From the NCBI GenBank assembly GCA_964036045.1, contig OZ038382.1, positions 149,060,961 to 149,124,960 of the forward strand: a stretch of DNA of 64,000 bases, given 5' to 3'. Within the stretch, counting starts at the first letter, position 1, and every line of letters begins with the position of its first letter. Both the position numbers and the translations under genes were made by a program. This DNA comes from Eutreptiella sp. 'Long Island Sound 2002' (taxonomy: Eukaryota; Euglenozoa; Euglenophyceae; Eutreptiales; Eutreptiaceae). The notes beneath the pieces were generated by a model that was not told the DNA's origin, ran no database searches, and saw nothing but the letters and a program-made list of their open reading frames with translations. Positions 11,345-24,300 of this stretch are shown piece by piece.

Positions 11345-14300
11345 TTATGAAGCAAGCGTTAGGCGTCCCTCAGGTAGAAGGAACGCAGAGAAGGGCTCCC
11401 AGATGGCCTCTTCGACTCCAAACTCTTCCCAGAGGGTGAGGAAGCGCCGACCCTGGCGATAGCGGTGGCGTAGGACCGACTTCACCAGGTAGAAGCCCTC
11501 CTTAGCCATCTCCTCGGCGTTCATGTTGGGGAGTTCCCCTTCAACTTCCATAAGGCTGGCAGCCCCTTGTAGGTCTAGGGCGGCGATTTCCTCGTCGCTC
11601 AGCTCCCACTCCTCCTTACAGAGGTCTTCAGGATCATAGTAGCGCTTCAAATGTTGAGCGGCGCACACCAGGGTCCCCCCTAGACGGGGAGAACACCGCA
11701 CGGTTATACGGTGTCCATCCACAGATAGAATCTTGTAGGGCCCGAAGTATGGGTCATCGCTGGTAGAGCGTGGCCAGGCGGGTAGTGGGCTGTGGTGCAC
11801 CAGCACCCAGTCCCCCTCTTGGTAGGTGGCTGGTACTCGGTGCTTGTTCTTCTTGTTCCACGGACGCTCCCTCACTCTCTGGAGCATAGCTTTGGCCTCG
11901 TCCACCTTCGCTTGTTGCTCTTGGACCCACTCACCAACAGAAGAATGGCTGTCCCCTGGATAGGGGGCATGTAGGAACCACGCCGGGCGCCCTAGGAATA
12001 GCTCATGGGGCGAGTAGCCAGTAGCCGAACTCTCTTGGGAGTTCATCATCGAGGATATGACGGGGAGTAGTCTCACCCAGTCTGTGGTGCGTCCAGTTTT
12101 GCAACATATCCTTACATTCTCCTTGAGGACACGAATCTGTCGCTCACATAGGGGGTTGCTGGTGTGAGAGTAGGGAAACCCCGTAGACACCTGGACATTG
12201 AGGGATCTCAAGACCCTCTTGTACCAGCCGATATCTGAGCGCACTCGTACGTCCTCGTCGGAGTTGATCTCATTGGGCGCCCCATAGACACAAAACCACT
12301 CCTCCAGGAGTATCTTGATAGTCTCCTCCCCGGTAATGTGCTTGGTACATGGGAACACCCTGGTAAGCCTTGTCAACCCACAAGTTACCACGAGGGCGAA
12401 GTCATAGCCCCTGAACTTTGGCATCTCCGTGTAGTCCACGTAGAGAACACTGTTAGCACAGTGAGGGATGGGCAGGGTGGAGTAGAGACCTCTGTCCCTG
12501 ATATCCCCTGGTTTGCAGGACCTACACGGGCACTTGTCCACGATAGGCTGGAGGGTTTTCCGCAGTTGGTCCTCAGTCCACGTAGTTTGGAACCACTGCT
12601 TGAATAGCCTCAGGGTTCGGTCTGCACCCACATGACCGCTGGACTCATGGGTCCATTTCAGCAGCGCTGGGACTCTGTCACTGGGTACCACGATGGGGTC
12701 CTCGTGCCAGAGGTAGCTCTTGTCCCTCTTCCACTGTTCTTGGTTGACCAGGAGGGGTTCAAGGCGTTTCTCGAGGCGCTTGTAGATATCCCCAAACTCC
12801 TTCAGGTACTCCGATTGTTGGAGTCCATCCAGGGGGCGTATCATAGTCATGTTGAGGTCCAAGTGGACGTCCATACGGCTGAACGCCTCCTTAGCCAGCG
12901 CTTCAGACCGGGCACCAATCAGGGCGTCGGAGTTGTTGCGGCTGATGTAGTCTGCACACTCGTTCTTCACTCCCTGGATATGGTGTACCGTCAGCCGTAG
13001 TTGGCTCAGGTAGGTGCACCAGCGCCGTAGCTTGGCCTTCTCAGGCGGGGGGCCCTTCTGGAAAGTGCGGACCGGCTCTTGGTCGCACAGCCGCACCACA
13101 GGGTTACTCCCCAACAGTCGTGCTTGTGAGGATAGCACCAGCATACCCGCGAGCAATTCCTGCTCATAGGTGGGGTAGTTCCCCCTGGCCTGGTTCCATT
13201 TCCAGTTCCAGTTGCCCAGAGGTACTAGGACCAAATTGTCGTCAGGGTAGCTGTGCTTGAGAGTTCCATCTCGGTTGAGACCTTCAGTACTCCTTTGGGA
13301 AAAAGCCGAGTCGAACTCCTCCTTCTCTAGTGCTTACCATTGGAACAACGTTCCACCACCGCCCACATTGCTGACGTTGGTCACCAGGATGATCTCCCCC
13401 TGTGCCCTAGGCACGCCCAAGCACTTAGCGTTGGCCACCTTGTCTTTGAGCTCGTCAAACGCTTGTTCCCCTTGTGGGCCTTAGCGCCAACTAGTACTCT
13501 TCTTGATCAGGTACGTCAGCATGGCGCTGGTGTAGGTGAAGGTTTTGATATGGCGGCGATAGAAGTTGCACGCCCCAATGAAACTGCGTACATCATGAAG
13601 CCCTTTCTTGGCGTCTTCGTGTCGTACCTTGGCGTCCATCAGAGGTTTGGCCTTAGAGGCCGCTGGGGTCCACCACCCATAGCCAACGTCAGACCCCAGG
13701 TACTGCATGGTCTGCTGCATGAACTCACACTTCTGCAGCTTGAGTCGTGTGTGGTTCTCGTGGCAGACCGCAAAGAACTCACCCAAGAGGATTAGGTGGT
13801 CCTCCTGGGTATTGGTCCCGAGGAATACATCGTCGATGTGTGCTTCCATCTGGGCCCCACGGGATATGAGTTCCTGCACCTTAGGTCTCCTTCGTAGAAT
13901 GGACAAGATCTTGTTCATCAGCTCCTGGAATAGAGCGGGTGCGTTGGCCACGCCGAACAGCATGACCTTCCACTTGAACACCCTCCCCAGAGGGTTGAAG
14001 AAGGCTAGTAGCTCCTGAGCGTTGGGCGTCAGGTCGACCTGCCAGAATTCACTCCTCTTGTCCATCTTGGTCTTGTAGCGACAGGAGGCTATCTTCTCAA
14101 GGGCAGACTCCATATTAGGAATGGACCCTGAGTGGTTCAGCGTTTCCTTGTTCAGCTCCCTGTAGTCCACTACGCGCCGTTTGGCTGTAGACCCAGGTTT
14201 AGCCACCAGGAAACAGGGGCTGCAGTGCTGGGGGTAGTCCTCGTCCTTGTACTCCAGGACTAGGCCAGCGTCGATACTTTCTTGTATCTGTCGCTCCATG

Positions 14301-16156
14301 TCGTCAGCCTGCTCTTTAGGAGCTGGATAGGGTCTCCTCCGGATCTTGTGACCCACAAACTCGGGTTTCAACTTGAGGTCCATCTGTACCAGCTTGTCAC
14401 ATGAGGCTGGGGGTGGTAGTTCACCGAACACCTCCAGATAGGTCCTTACAAGCGCCTGCACCCGCGGGTCCAATAGCTTGATCTTGTCCTCCATGTCTCC
14501 GTCAGAGTGTAAGTTCCTTGCCCCCTGAGTAATAGACGTCGGCAGGTGATCCTCTATCGACTTTTCGCCCTTGGTAGTATCCTTCAACCCTTGGTAGGCA
14601 TAACGTAGGTCTCGTTCAACCATCTCCGGTGGACGATGGCAACATAGGCACCCTCGAGGGGGTTCACATACACATTCCTCCGAGAGGTCGTTCTCCTCTG
14701 GGGTCCTCACATGGGCACCCCACACGCTCTTCATGAGCTTAGGATCTCCCTCCCCTTGCCAGGTCGTGATCTTCTGTTCGAGGTCCTCCTTCAATTGGGA
14801 TAGATCTCCCTTACGTCCTTGCTTCAATGGCCATGAGCTGCGGGTAGGCTTAGCGTAGCATAGCTTCTTCGCCACCAACCTCCTCTTGGAGTCCACGTAC
14901 TCCCTTAGCCTGGATCCAGGATCCAGCTCTTCGTCCACGGGGTCTTCCACCCTCATGGAGAGTAGGGGTTTCAGTGGGGCGACGTACTTGGCGTTCTCCA
15001 CTTCCTCCACGCATGTCTGCACGAAGAAAGCATCGTGCTCAGTTTCGTCATCTGAGTGGATTGAGCTAGGGGGCTCGGATAGTCCACACTCAGAGACTCC
15101 ATCAGGAACAGGTACAAGGCAGGGAGAGTGGGGGGCGTCCGTGTTAGTCACGACGTATTCATCTCCTCCGGGTATAGTCTCAATAGCATCTTGAGGTCGT
15201 AGCCGATCCTTCAGGTCATCCAAGGCGAGTCCATCGCTTTCTCGTTGTATACCCTGGACCAGAGTGGAGTCCAGGTCCTCCCAGGGGATGAAGGTTAGAC
15301 TTTCGTCTACCACGCTGAGCATACTCCCCCATCCGGGTTTCCCAATTGGCGTCTTACGCGCCAGAGGCACGTAGATGGCCTCATCAGGTAACCGAACAGA
15401 GCTGATAGTCAGCCTGTCCAGGAGGGTTCGCCAGTACTTGTTGCCCCCATGGTCGGGGGAACACAGGACCATACGGGAACGTTCCAAGGCCACCTTGGTC
15501 AAGACCTTCCCCAGTTCACTGAACCTGGGGTTCCCGTAGGCAATCCCGAAAGAGGGCGGGTAAAATTTGTAGCTGCAGTTCTTCCCCTTGCTGCAGTAAA
15601 GGTCCAGTACATGCTGCTGGTCGCTGGCGAACAACTCCACACTTAAATCTTCTCTAGAGTAACCCAGCTCCTTTAGACCCTGGTCTAGGACTTCCCTCAA
15701 TAGTTGATAGTCCTCAGTTCTGGAGGCCGCCATCATGTTCGAGGGCTCCTCCTTCGATACCCTCAGGTAGCTTGAGGTGTGCTCAGACTGCTCGAGTGGC
15801 ACGGACTCTCTGCCCTTGCCGTGGTCCACGTAGAGGAGGTAGGGCGCTTGCAGCGTCAGGGATTGTATCTGGGAGTGCTGCATGAAGAAGTCCGTCCCCA
15901 ATACAAAGTCGAAGGCCTCAGTGTCCATCACATAGAACCGATGGGTGATAGTTCGGGAGCCCATAGGTACCTCCACTTCACAGTCCCCGTAGCTGTGCAC
16001 CACATGTCCATCCCCCATTCGTATAGCCGCGGTGGTCATGGTGTTCTTCAGGCTGCCACAAGGTAAAGTTTTCTTGGCCACTATAGATATGGTGGCTCCA
16101 GTATCCAATACCCCAAGGTATTCACGTCCCCCTAGTCCGATACGTACCCAGAACAC
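11345..16156 (-). pseudogene. pol: Element A pol: protease, methylase-like, RT, RNase H, integrase, chromodomain
   Basis: One frame of about 1,600 codons, interrupted only by TAA at 13481-13483 and 13334-13336. Order from the N-terminus: retropepsin with DTGA at residues 18-21 and FVLGTDF near 87; a domain like the adenine-methylase-like region of DIRS elements (ELFAS about 174, GNPRFSELG about 208-216); Ty3/gypsy RT with motif A KMDKRSEFWQ and HIDD (13830-13841) in place of YxDD; RNase H whose first Asp is Asn (VTN, codon 13376-13378); integrase with an HH-CC finger, D, D and E (NPLCERQ); chromodomain at the C-terminus. No ATG opens the frame, so expression would be as a gag-pol product. Both stops can be read as C-to-T or G-to-A changes; the copy is probably dead. 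Confidence 0.85.
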
Positions 16157-18914
16157 CAGGTCCAGGGCCCGACGGGAGCGTCCCTCTCAGAACTTGGCGG
16201 GACAGGTCACCTCAAACCCCTTGTTCCGCAATTTACGGGCCATCCTCATGAAACGGCTTCTCTTCTTAGCGTTGCCGTCATCACCACCTTCATGCTGACG
16301 CTTGGCCCCTTGTTCTCGCTGGGCCTGCGTCTGCGAGCGTGTGATGGGACCAGACTGCCCTCCAGAGGGCTCGGAGTTCCTCCCTGGATTAGGGTTGGGG
16401 TTGCCTTCGTTCTTGTCAGGGTTCTTGTTGTCCTTGTCTAGCTGGCGGTTAGCGCCTCTTCCTTGTCCACCTTGGTTCTTGTCTTGCCCTTTTCCACGTG
16501 CTTTCGACCTCCCTTGCCGGAGTCGTTGCCGTTGCCTTTTCCTCCACCTTTGGCAGAGCCTTTGCCAGGATCCTCACCGTTCAGCTTTGCCGACAGGCGC
16601 TGCTTGTGGTAGCAGTCATCCTCATAGTGCTACCTCTTCCCACAGAAGGCACAGGTGATGGTACACCTGTAGTGATCCGGCATCTTTGCCTTGGCGCCGG
16701 TGTTGGTCTCCTGCTTTTTCCCTTCGACTACGAAGCAGTCTCGCTGCTCGCAGTCAGGGGCGTGCTGCAGATGGCCCTGTTCATCTCTGGCATCACACCA
16801 GAAGAGCCCCTTGACTCTCCACATGATACGGGCGTGTTTGGGGGTAGTCCCCTGTCCAGGTCCGGATCCCTGGTACCCTTTGCCTTGGCTTCCGGAGCCT
16901 CCCCCTCGAGGATGGTAGTTGTTCAGGTGCTGGTTTCTTTCTTTCTCCAGCGCCAGCTCCAGGAGTAGTACACATAAATCCTCGTAGTGGAGGGCTCTAG
17001 CCTTGCGCTCTGCCGTTCAACGGCACTCGTTTCACAGCTCCCGAGGAAGCTTAACCACCGACCAGAAAAGTCGGTCATCGCTGCTGTAGGAACCGGGCGT
17101 CAATCGTCCAGCCCAGTGATCCAGGTCAGCCAATAGCTCAGAGACCCTGCCAGGTTTGGGGTTGTTGGGCAGCACGGCCACGTTCTGGATCTCGGCCCTG
17201 ATGGAGAGGTCGGTTTCATAGGTTGGGTACTGCCTCTCCAAGGCAACTAACACATCAGCAAAGCTGGCGGACTTCGTCACGATCTGCTTGACCTGCTTCT
17301 CCATCTACTTGGTCTTGCAACACTGCAGGAGCAGATCGCACTTGACCCGTCCACTAGCGTGGGTTTGGCCGGTCAATCGGAGGGCCTGGTGAAAATTCTC
17401 AGCGAACTCGATATGATTAGACAAAAGCTAAACCAAGTAAAATCCATCCTTGCCACGTTTTCAAAAGACACTTCCCAATCGGCAGTCCTCAATGTAACAT
17501 GGCAGCTGTACTCGGGCACAATAACCTTGAGTGAATCCCAAATCCGGACGCGTTTCGCTGTAAATTACAGCCTCATCAGCTGTCAAACAATGAGTATGCG
17601 CAGAATGTGTCCAAATTTATTCTCAACCATCCATTCAATCGAATGAGCAGCGATTCTACAAATCATATAAGGTCCTTGCCTGTGAACTCAGGCAAGTTCA
17701 CCACGATCTTGGAGGTGGCAATGGCCTTAGCCTCCTGAGACCCGCGTCCCTCAGGGCCCCGGGGCTTCTTCCTTTCCTTTTTCTTCTGCCCACTTGGGTT
17801 CTCGGGGTCCTCAGGGTCGTCGTCCTCCGAGGGCGAAGCAGAAGTCATCGACGGCAGCTCATCATCGGAGGAGTCTCCGCCTAGGTCACCGGAGCAATAG
17901 GGCTCCACATCCACCATTGCCCTCAGGGCTGTCAGCCCCAGCCGGTCCAGCTCGGCTCTCGGAGAATTCCCCACGTGGCTGTAGGGTGGCTGGGCCGGCC
18001 TCCACACGAAAGGGCTTCTCGGGATCGCTGCAGGGGTCGGCATAGGTCAGCTCCTCAGGCTCCCCTGCCACCAGGTGGTTAGCCTGTACTCTATGGGGTG
18101 ACATTCCCACCGTGGTAGGTGACACTTGGGGCGGAATCAGGGGCTCTAGTTTAGCCCGAATCTCTTGAGTGAGATGGACCACAAGTTCAGACGTGGCTCC
18201 TCGGAGAGCCTCTTTTATCTCTGATCGCGTCAGGGACCTGTTGGAGGATCTCCCTGATCCTCCACTCCTGCTCCCGCATGACTCAGGTCCTCTCCTCAGC
18301 CCACTCAAGGTTGCATACCCAGGAACATCCACATAGGCTCCCGTAGCGGGTAGAGGATGGTGATAGTCAGCCGCATACCATCGCGACGCGGAACTGGAGG
18401 CCACCGGCTCACTGGTAGTAGTTGCCTCTGGAAAAGCAGTGGTAGGTGGGTTCACGCCATAGGCAGGGTAGGTAGGCATACCAGTAAAGCCTGTGCCCTC
18501 AGCCATAGGCGGGGTGGTTATGGGTGTGGATGTTGCAGCGGCTGGGTCCCGAGTTGGAAGTGTGGTGGTTGTAGGAGACGGTGATGCGTGGAGGCCAGAA
18601 GCGCTTGGTGCGCCCTCGAAGGTCGACTCACTCGTCGGGTCGTGCCCATGGTCTATTCCTTCGTCTGCCGGGCTTTCTGCAGCATCCTTCTCTCTCTCTC
18701 CCTTTCTGTTCACAGGATTGGTGTCCACCTCGTCCACTGAGAGGGCCCGAAAGGCCGACTGAAGTCCCTTCAGCGAATCATCAACCACGTCCACTGGCCC
18801 ATGTAAGGGCACTGAAGTTACAGCGCTAGGTCCAGCTCCAGATTCACCAGGTGCTGGCATTGCTGGTGCCTCAGGCGCTGTCCTCACGTCGGTGTCCTTC
18901 TTCTTCGTGTCCAT
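16157..18914 (-). pseudogene. gag: Element A gag with CCHC zinc knuckle
   Basis: The frame starts with ATG at 18914 (Met-Asp-Thr-Lys-Lys). It runs through a Pro/Ser/Thr-rich N-terminal region (to 17886), shifts frame to an acidic Lys-rich linker (17663-18043, ending VNLPEFTGKDL), then the capsid-like segment (17032-17304 and upstream, EFAENF...LRLTG), and ends in a Gly/Lys-rich tail with a CX2CX4HX4C knuckle near 16595-16645. Breaks: a 256-bp insertion at 17411-17668, TAG at 17305-17307, TAG inside the knuckle at 16630-16632, and frame changes near 17.9-18.0 kb. It would have made the nucleocapsid-like particle of A. Confidence 0.75.
17411..17668. mobile_element. 256-bp insert in A gag with short terminal inverted repeats
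   Basis: Removing it restores a continuous gag reading (GKDLIEFAENF) with a 2-base AT duplication. The ends are inverted: ATATGATTAG at 17411 and the complement of ATATGATTTG ending at 17668. It is AT-richer than its surroundings and has no coding potential beyond a chance plus-strand frame. It looks like a MITE-class insert of unassigned family. Confidence 0.6.
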
Positions 18915-19000
18915 ATTCGCCCTTCTTGCTTATAGATGATAGATCTCGGCGCACTGGATGTACGGCACGGTGTTGCTGCCGGTACGCAGAGACTGTCTGC

Positions 19001-19012
19001 CTCTTGCTACCA
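19001..19012 (-). promoter_or_regulatory. Primer binding site of element A
   Basis: On the minus strand TGGTAGCAAGAG lies just after the 5' LTR end and about 90 bases before the gag ATG. TGG starts are the hallmark of a tRNA CCA-end primer site, and it closely resembles the D site (TGGTAGCAGAGG). The exact primer tRNA is not identified. Confidence 0.6.
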
Positions 19013-19163
19013 GAACGTTTAATAGTGATTTCAACACTGTGTGTTTGCTGTGCCTCTCCTGCTGCTTGCTGCTGGTGTAGGGTTCCTGCTGCTTGCTTTT
19101 GATGAGGAAAATGTTTTATTGTTGAAATACAACCAATCGAGGATAACCCAAGCCAGAGATAAG
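19013..19163 (-). repeat. Element A 5' LTR, downstream fragment
   Basis: Matches 9836-9984 in reverse complement. Together with 29940-30584 it forms the 5' LTR of A, split by element D. Bases 19159-19163 (ATAAG) are one arm of the D target duplication. Confidence 0.75.
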
Positions 19164-19695
19164 TGAAAGTGCTGCCCTGGGTCGTTGATGGTGCCGGAGG
19201 GCTCGGGGCCGGCAAGACCAGTGGGGCAGGCACGCGAGGAGTCTCCCTGGACGTTGTTATTGGGGGTAGAACCGGATACTCGAACACCAACGGAGGCGAG
19301 AGCAGCGACAACCCAAGCAAGGTCCATGCTGATTGTTATCCGGCAGAAAATCCCAGTCTATGAAGAAAAATGACGCGGATTATTCTAAATACATCTGAGT
19401 GTCCAAAACTGTCTGAAAAGATTTAAATAATCCAATTATGTAAAAATGTTTGGCCGATCTGGCCCGCGAGCGCGCGTCAGCGGCAAATGGCGATTCCAGC
19501 TAAAATAGCGGAACGCGGTGGATTTACGGGGAATGGACCGCGGAATCAAATCCGGCATATCAGAAATATATAGGAAATATCCTGAGACTGAGCTGCGAGG
19601 CGGCGATTCCGCCGAAGCAAAGAAAATGACCAAAATGTAGCCAATCTGGACAGAATGTCTGAAAATCTGAGCAGATGGGGCTACCCGCACTTACA
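19164..19695 (-). repeat. Element D 3' LTR
   Basis: 532 bp, beginning TGTAAG at 19695 and ending CTTTCA at 19164 on the minus strand. Near-identical to 29408-29939. Confidence 0.92.
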
Positions 19696-19707
19696 CTCCC
19701 CCTCCAA
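19696..19707 (-). promoter_or_regulatory. Polypurine tract of element D
   Basis: On the minus strand GGAGGGGGAG sits against the TGTAAG start of the 3' LTR, the expected place and composition for the plus-strand DNA primer in reverse transcription. Confidence 0.75.
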
Positions 19708-21363
19708 AAACACACTGGGGTGTGTCGCTACGTCAACGAAGAACGTAGTGCGGGTAAGTCCCAGAAAAACATAGAAATGTAGCCTTGATGGGGCGAAATC
19801 TGCTTGATCTGACCTGATTTGGGCTGAATTGGCACTGAATCAGGATGGATGAACCTGAAATGAGACAGAATGAGAAGTGACGAACAGTCCTCCGTGCAGT
19901 AAAACATCAGGTCAAGGGCTAAAAAGCATGTAAACGTATCAAGAATCGATACCAAACCATGCATTGGTTGAGAATGAGGTAGATTATTGGTGGATTGAGT
20001 GGGGGAATCAAGAAATGGAGTGACATCTCAGCGCTCTGGCACAGTTTCGCTGTCGCGGGCACGCTACGGTGTCCTCGCCGAACTCTACATCGTGTTACTC
20101 CCGCTTTTCTCGTTCTGAAAAGTGCAGCATGTGGCTCAGAATTGGCGCATCTGGCGGATGATCACAAGATTCAGCAAAATTGAGAGTCAATTTGAGTTGA
20201 GATGAAGGAGATTAAACAGTCACAGTGAGGGAAAACAAATACAGATGTCGTCTACAGACCCTAAGTGAATCACGGAAGGTTAGGGTGTTTTTCTGTGCAC
20301 TTAGATCTAAACAGATCTTCGAGGAATGAGAGGAGATGACAAGGAAATCAAACTAAATTGTCCTAAAATCAGCAAATTCCCTAAGATGAAAGTGAAATGC
20401 AGCGGAATGTCTAGTACTGAAACTACTAACACTTTCGTTTAGACTAAAGTTAATATATATTGTCGTTTATTCAGCTCAATTGTGCTTTCCGGCACGTTGG
20501 TTCGCGAGCAACTAACAGATTCCATCAAAATGTGGATCATGTGATGATGCATCATGATGGGACATGCTGGCCCTGGATCCTTGGCATGTAACGCGCCGAA
20601 GGTTCGCTGAAGGCGCTTTACTGACAGTATATAACTGAGAGACACCGAGTAGTCCTTTATTTACAGTGGCGACGGTGTCAATCGACTTGGACAAGGCCAA
20701 TCTTTTGATTGAGTCCCACAAGACACTTGGATTCACCATTTTCGACAGTTTCAGGTCGGATTGAGCTCACATTGGCGTGTGCCAAAAATACAACGAAGCT
20801 TACGGACTTCATAGGTTGCTGTTAGAAGTCCCTAGAGCTCCTATCTGAAGATTGTCTGAACAATTGACGTCTAGGTTTCGTACAACAGTGGCAGAATGAT
20901 GGACAAACCTGAGAAATTCAAGGCAAATTTGAGGATCCTGGATCTGAATCTGGACTTTGGCGTCAGCAACACAGCAAATGAAGGTAAGATCTGAGTTCCT
21001 GGCGTCGCATCTGGTGCAGCCAGTACTACAGGGGGTGCCTGTAGGGGTGAATGTCGCTGGCCAGCGTTTTGATTATGTACATTTGCTTCCATCTGCACGA
21101 GTAGCCAAATTCCAAAGATGCACAGACCAACAGAGACAAGATTACCCCGAATCTGCCTGAATTAAGCCTGAGTTTGGTTTTTTCTGAACACGGCAGCACA
21201 CTCCGTGGCTTTCGGTTTTCGACTTTCGATACGCTACCGAACGGAGACCAAAGAAAATTTGATTGATTGACGTCAAATTATCAAACATTCGCAGTTCTCC
21301 ACATCATGACATAAACAGAAAGAATGAACAGTGGATTGAGCAGAATGTGGTGGGATGGCTTGC
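19708..21363 (-). other. Element D 3' non-coding region
   Basis: About 1.65 kb between the pol stop and the polypurine tract, unusually long for a gypsy element. Short minus-strand frames (20512-20739, 20871-21098) have no recognisable motif. It may hold cis elements for packaging or antisense transcripts; nothing specific is visible. Confidence 0.5.
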
Positions 21364-24300
21364 TCAATTCGGCCAAGCAGGAATACATGTGACCACCAAC
21401 CTGTCTGGCCTGGCCCTCGTACGGCTTGGGCGCTGCAAATCAGCGGCCGAACTCGAAGCTTGGTCCTCATTTGGCTCCTGGGCTGGCCTGACCGCAGGAG
21501 GGGGGATCGACGGATCAGCCCTGGAATGTGGCTGCTGAGGGCCGTAAAAGGCTGGATCTCGATTCACCACAGGTCGTTTTCCGTCGCTCTCCACTTGTCT
21601 GTCTGGTTTCCACAGACAATCTGTCAGGAGTACTCCAATTTCGGGGTGCTTCTTCAGGAAGTCGATGAACCCCTTGGTGTATCCATGGACAAAAGATTGG
21701 GCTGGTTCCCAGTTGTTGTGACTGGAATCAAAGCCCCTCCACTCACACAGAAATTCCCATTCGCCCTTGGCGTCACGTCTTGCTTCAACAATCCTCTTGA
21801 GTTCGTACTTCCCCCCTTCGATGACCCGATCAGACAAATGTTTCGCAGTCCAAAAAAGGGGTTTAACCCGATCCTTGGGGGAAGGGATCTCTCTCTTGAG
21901 GCGATCGCCCGAAACGTCAATTTCCCTGCTGACATCCACACGAATCCTCCACCTGTTCTCACCAAGACGCGCTGTAACAGCGAATGGCCCCTCCCACAAG
22001 GGAAGAAGCTTGTCATCTCCGTCCAGGGTGGTTTCGGATTTTCGAAGCCAAACTCGATCATCGACTTCAAAATTGTGGGGGTTTTTTCGACCTTGATTCT
22101 GAACCCAAAGCCAGTCAGCTTGATGCTTGGAGACAGTTCTATCTGCTCGTTGGACGTCGTCCAAAAACAACGAAGCATCCTTACAGGGGCGAGGATTATT
22201 CAACGGCATGTTCCACCAACACTTCTTTCGTCCAAAGACAATTTCATTTGGAGAAAGGCCATGATACAAAGGCGTGTTGTGGTAACGGCGAAGCAATGCG
22301 AAGAGAACTTCCATCCAATGGAAATCCTTTTCACTCGTGAGCTCCTTACCAAGCATATTTATAATTGAGCGGCCAGCTCTTTCACCAGGCAGCGCTCGAT
22401 GCGAGTGGATTTCACATCGCAGGTGGTGGATTCCAAGGCGAGCACATAATTCTCTCCACCATTCGGAGGTGTACTCTTTACCTGAGTCCGTAACCACCTC
22501 GGATGGGACGTCCCAACCTCCCATCCAGGTCTGCGCGCACCATTTGGCGGCAGCCTTGCCAGTCATCGACTCAATGTTGCAAGGCAACACTTGAATGTAG
22601 CCGGAATGACGGCACTGAATGAGGAGCACACCATTGACTTTTTTATTAGTCCAATGGCACTCTTCGTCATCGAGTTCACCGAGATAGAAGAAATCACTGG
22701 TGACTCTGTTAAAGAGGCGCTCCGGAATAGGATGAGGCCTCAGATGGCCGTGCTTCTTCGCGCTGGGAGGCGTCGAGACAGCACATTGTGCACATCCGGC
22801 GGCTACTTTCATGCAGTGAGTATATAGCCGTGAGCCAAACAACCTATGTTTAATCATCGACCACAGTCGACGGCCATGTGCGTGGGGGGACTCCCATTTA
22901 TGCCACCAGTTTAACACTCGGGGGGCCAGGGCGTCTGGTACGCACAATTTACCCTCCATCCACAGCTTCCCCCCATCCAACGAGTACTCTGAAAAAATCC
23001 CATCCTTGTGAGCATCTTTGGATTTGAGATTTCCAAAGACCTCTTTAAACATGGGATCCTGCAGATAATCGGACGTCCAGTCACGGATGATCAGGGAATC
23101 TTTAGGCAGGGGTGGAGTTTTGGCCGGATCTCGACGCTTAATGCCCTGGATCAACCGAAATCGACTTACTCGTCGGGTGTAGTCAAACCGTTTCACACTC
23201 CCTGAGGAGGGATCGGTGACTTTTTCCACGACTTTCAGTGTTTTGGTGCAGATCTCATGAGCATGCGCCGGATCTGAGATGGCCGTGATGTCATGGCACG
23301 GTAATGCGTGCTGTTTAACAGCGCATTGCATGCATGCACGTCGAATGAGCTTTTTTTCTTCCTGATCCCATTCGATGATGACATGGCGGTCCTGCTCCGT
23401 ACCATGGATGTTGGTACTTTGCAGCCCCTCTGAGGCGGGGTAAGCCCATCGGCTCAGAGCATCCGCTACCGTGTTGTGTTTTCCAGGCAAATACGACACA
23501 TGGAGGTCAAACAGAGAGAGAAATTCGTGCCATCTGGCCCGTCGACCAGCTGGGCTCGCGACAGTATCAATGTGTTCGGTGGCCCAATACTCCAGAGATC
23601 GATGATCCGTCAGGACCTCGACTCGATTGGTGCCAACCCACGATTGGTACTTTTTTAAAGCACAGATTATGGCGTAGGTTTCTTGCTCACGCGGCGACCA
23701 TTGCATTTGGCGTGGGGCTAGCTTCCGAGACCAAAATGCAAGAGGGTAATGATCACCTGTGGCTTCATCAACCTGTTCAAGGACAGCTCCGATCGCGTAC
23801 CTAGATGCGTCGGTTCTAATGTAGAAGGGTCGGTCGAATTGGGGCACATGCAACGTGGCGACTTCGCAGAGGGCCGCCTTTAAGTGATGGAAGGCCTCCT
23901 CGCACTCGTCAGTCCACTTGACACGAACCTTTGAACCTGCCTTGCCCGCATCTCTCCCTACCTTCAATAATTCAGTGAGGGGGGCAGCAAATTTGGCATA
24001 ATTCGGCACAAAAGTGTGGTAAAAATTGCAACAACCCAGGAATCCTCTCAACTCCGTGATCGTCTCAGGGCGCTTCCACTTCTGAATAGCGACGAGCTTC
24101 CCTGGACTGGGTCGTCGGGTGCCATTCTCCAGGAGAGAACCACAAAATTCGACTGATTTTAAAAATAATTTTCCCTTCTTTGGCCCACAAATCAGCTGAT
24201 TGGCATCCAGAATGTCCAAAACCTGGTTCAGCTGCTTTTCATGTAGGGCCACCAGCTCGGCTTCGGTCAGTCCCTCCCCTTCCGTCGCGATGATTATGTC

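Noticed and set aside
13334-16632. Alternative genetic code with UAA/UAG as Gln
   Set aside because: One stop (13334) falls at a Gln position, but others replace Trp or Arg and include TGA, which fits mutational decay better; element D has normal stops.
17359-17646. Plus-strand 95-codon ORF
   Set aside because: It coincides with the non-coding insert in A gag and crosses its left end.
21355-22368. 337-codon plus frame
   Set aside because: Antisense shadow of the intact element D integrase/chromodomain region.
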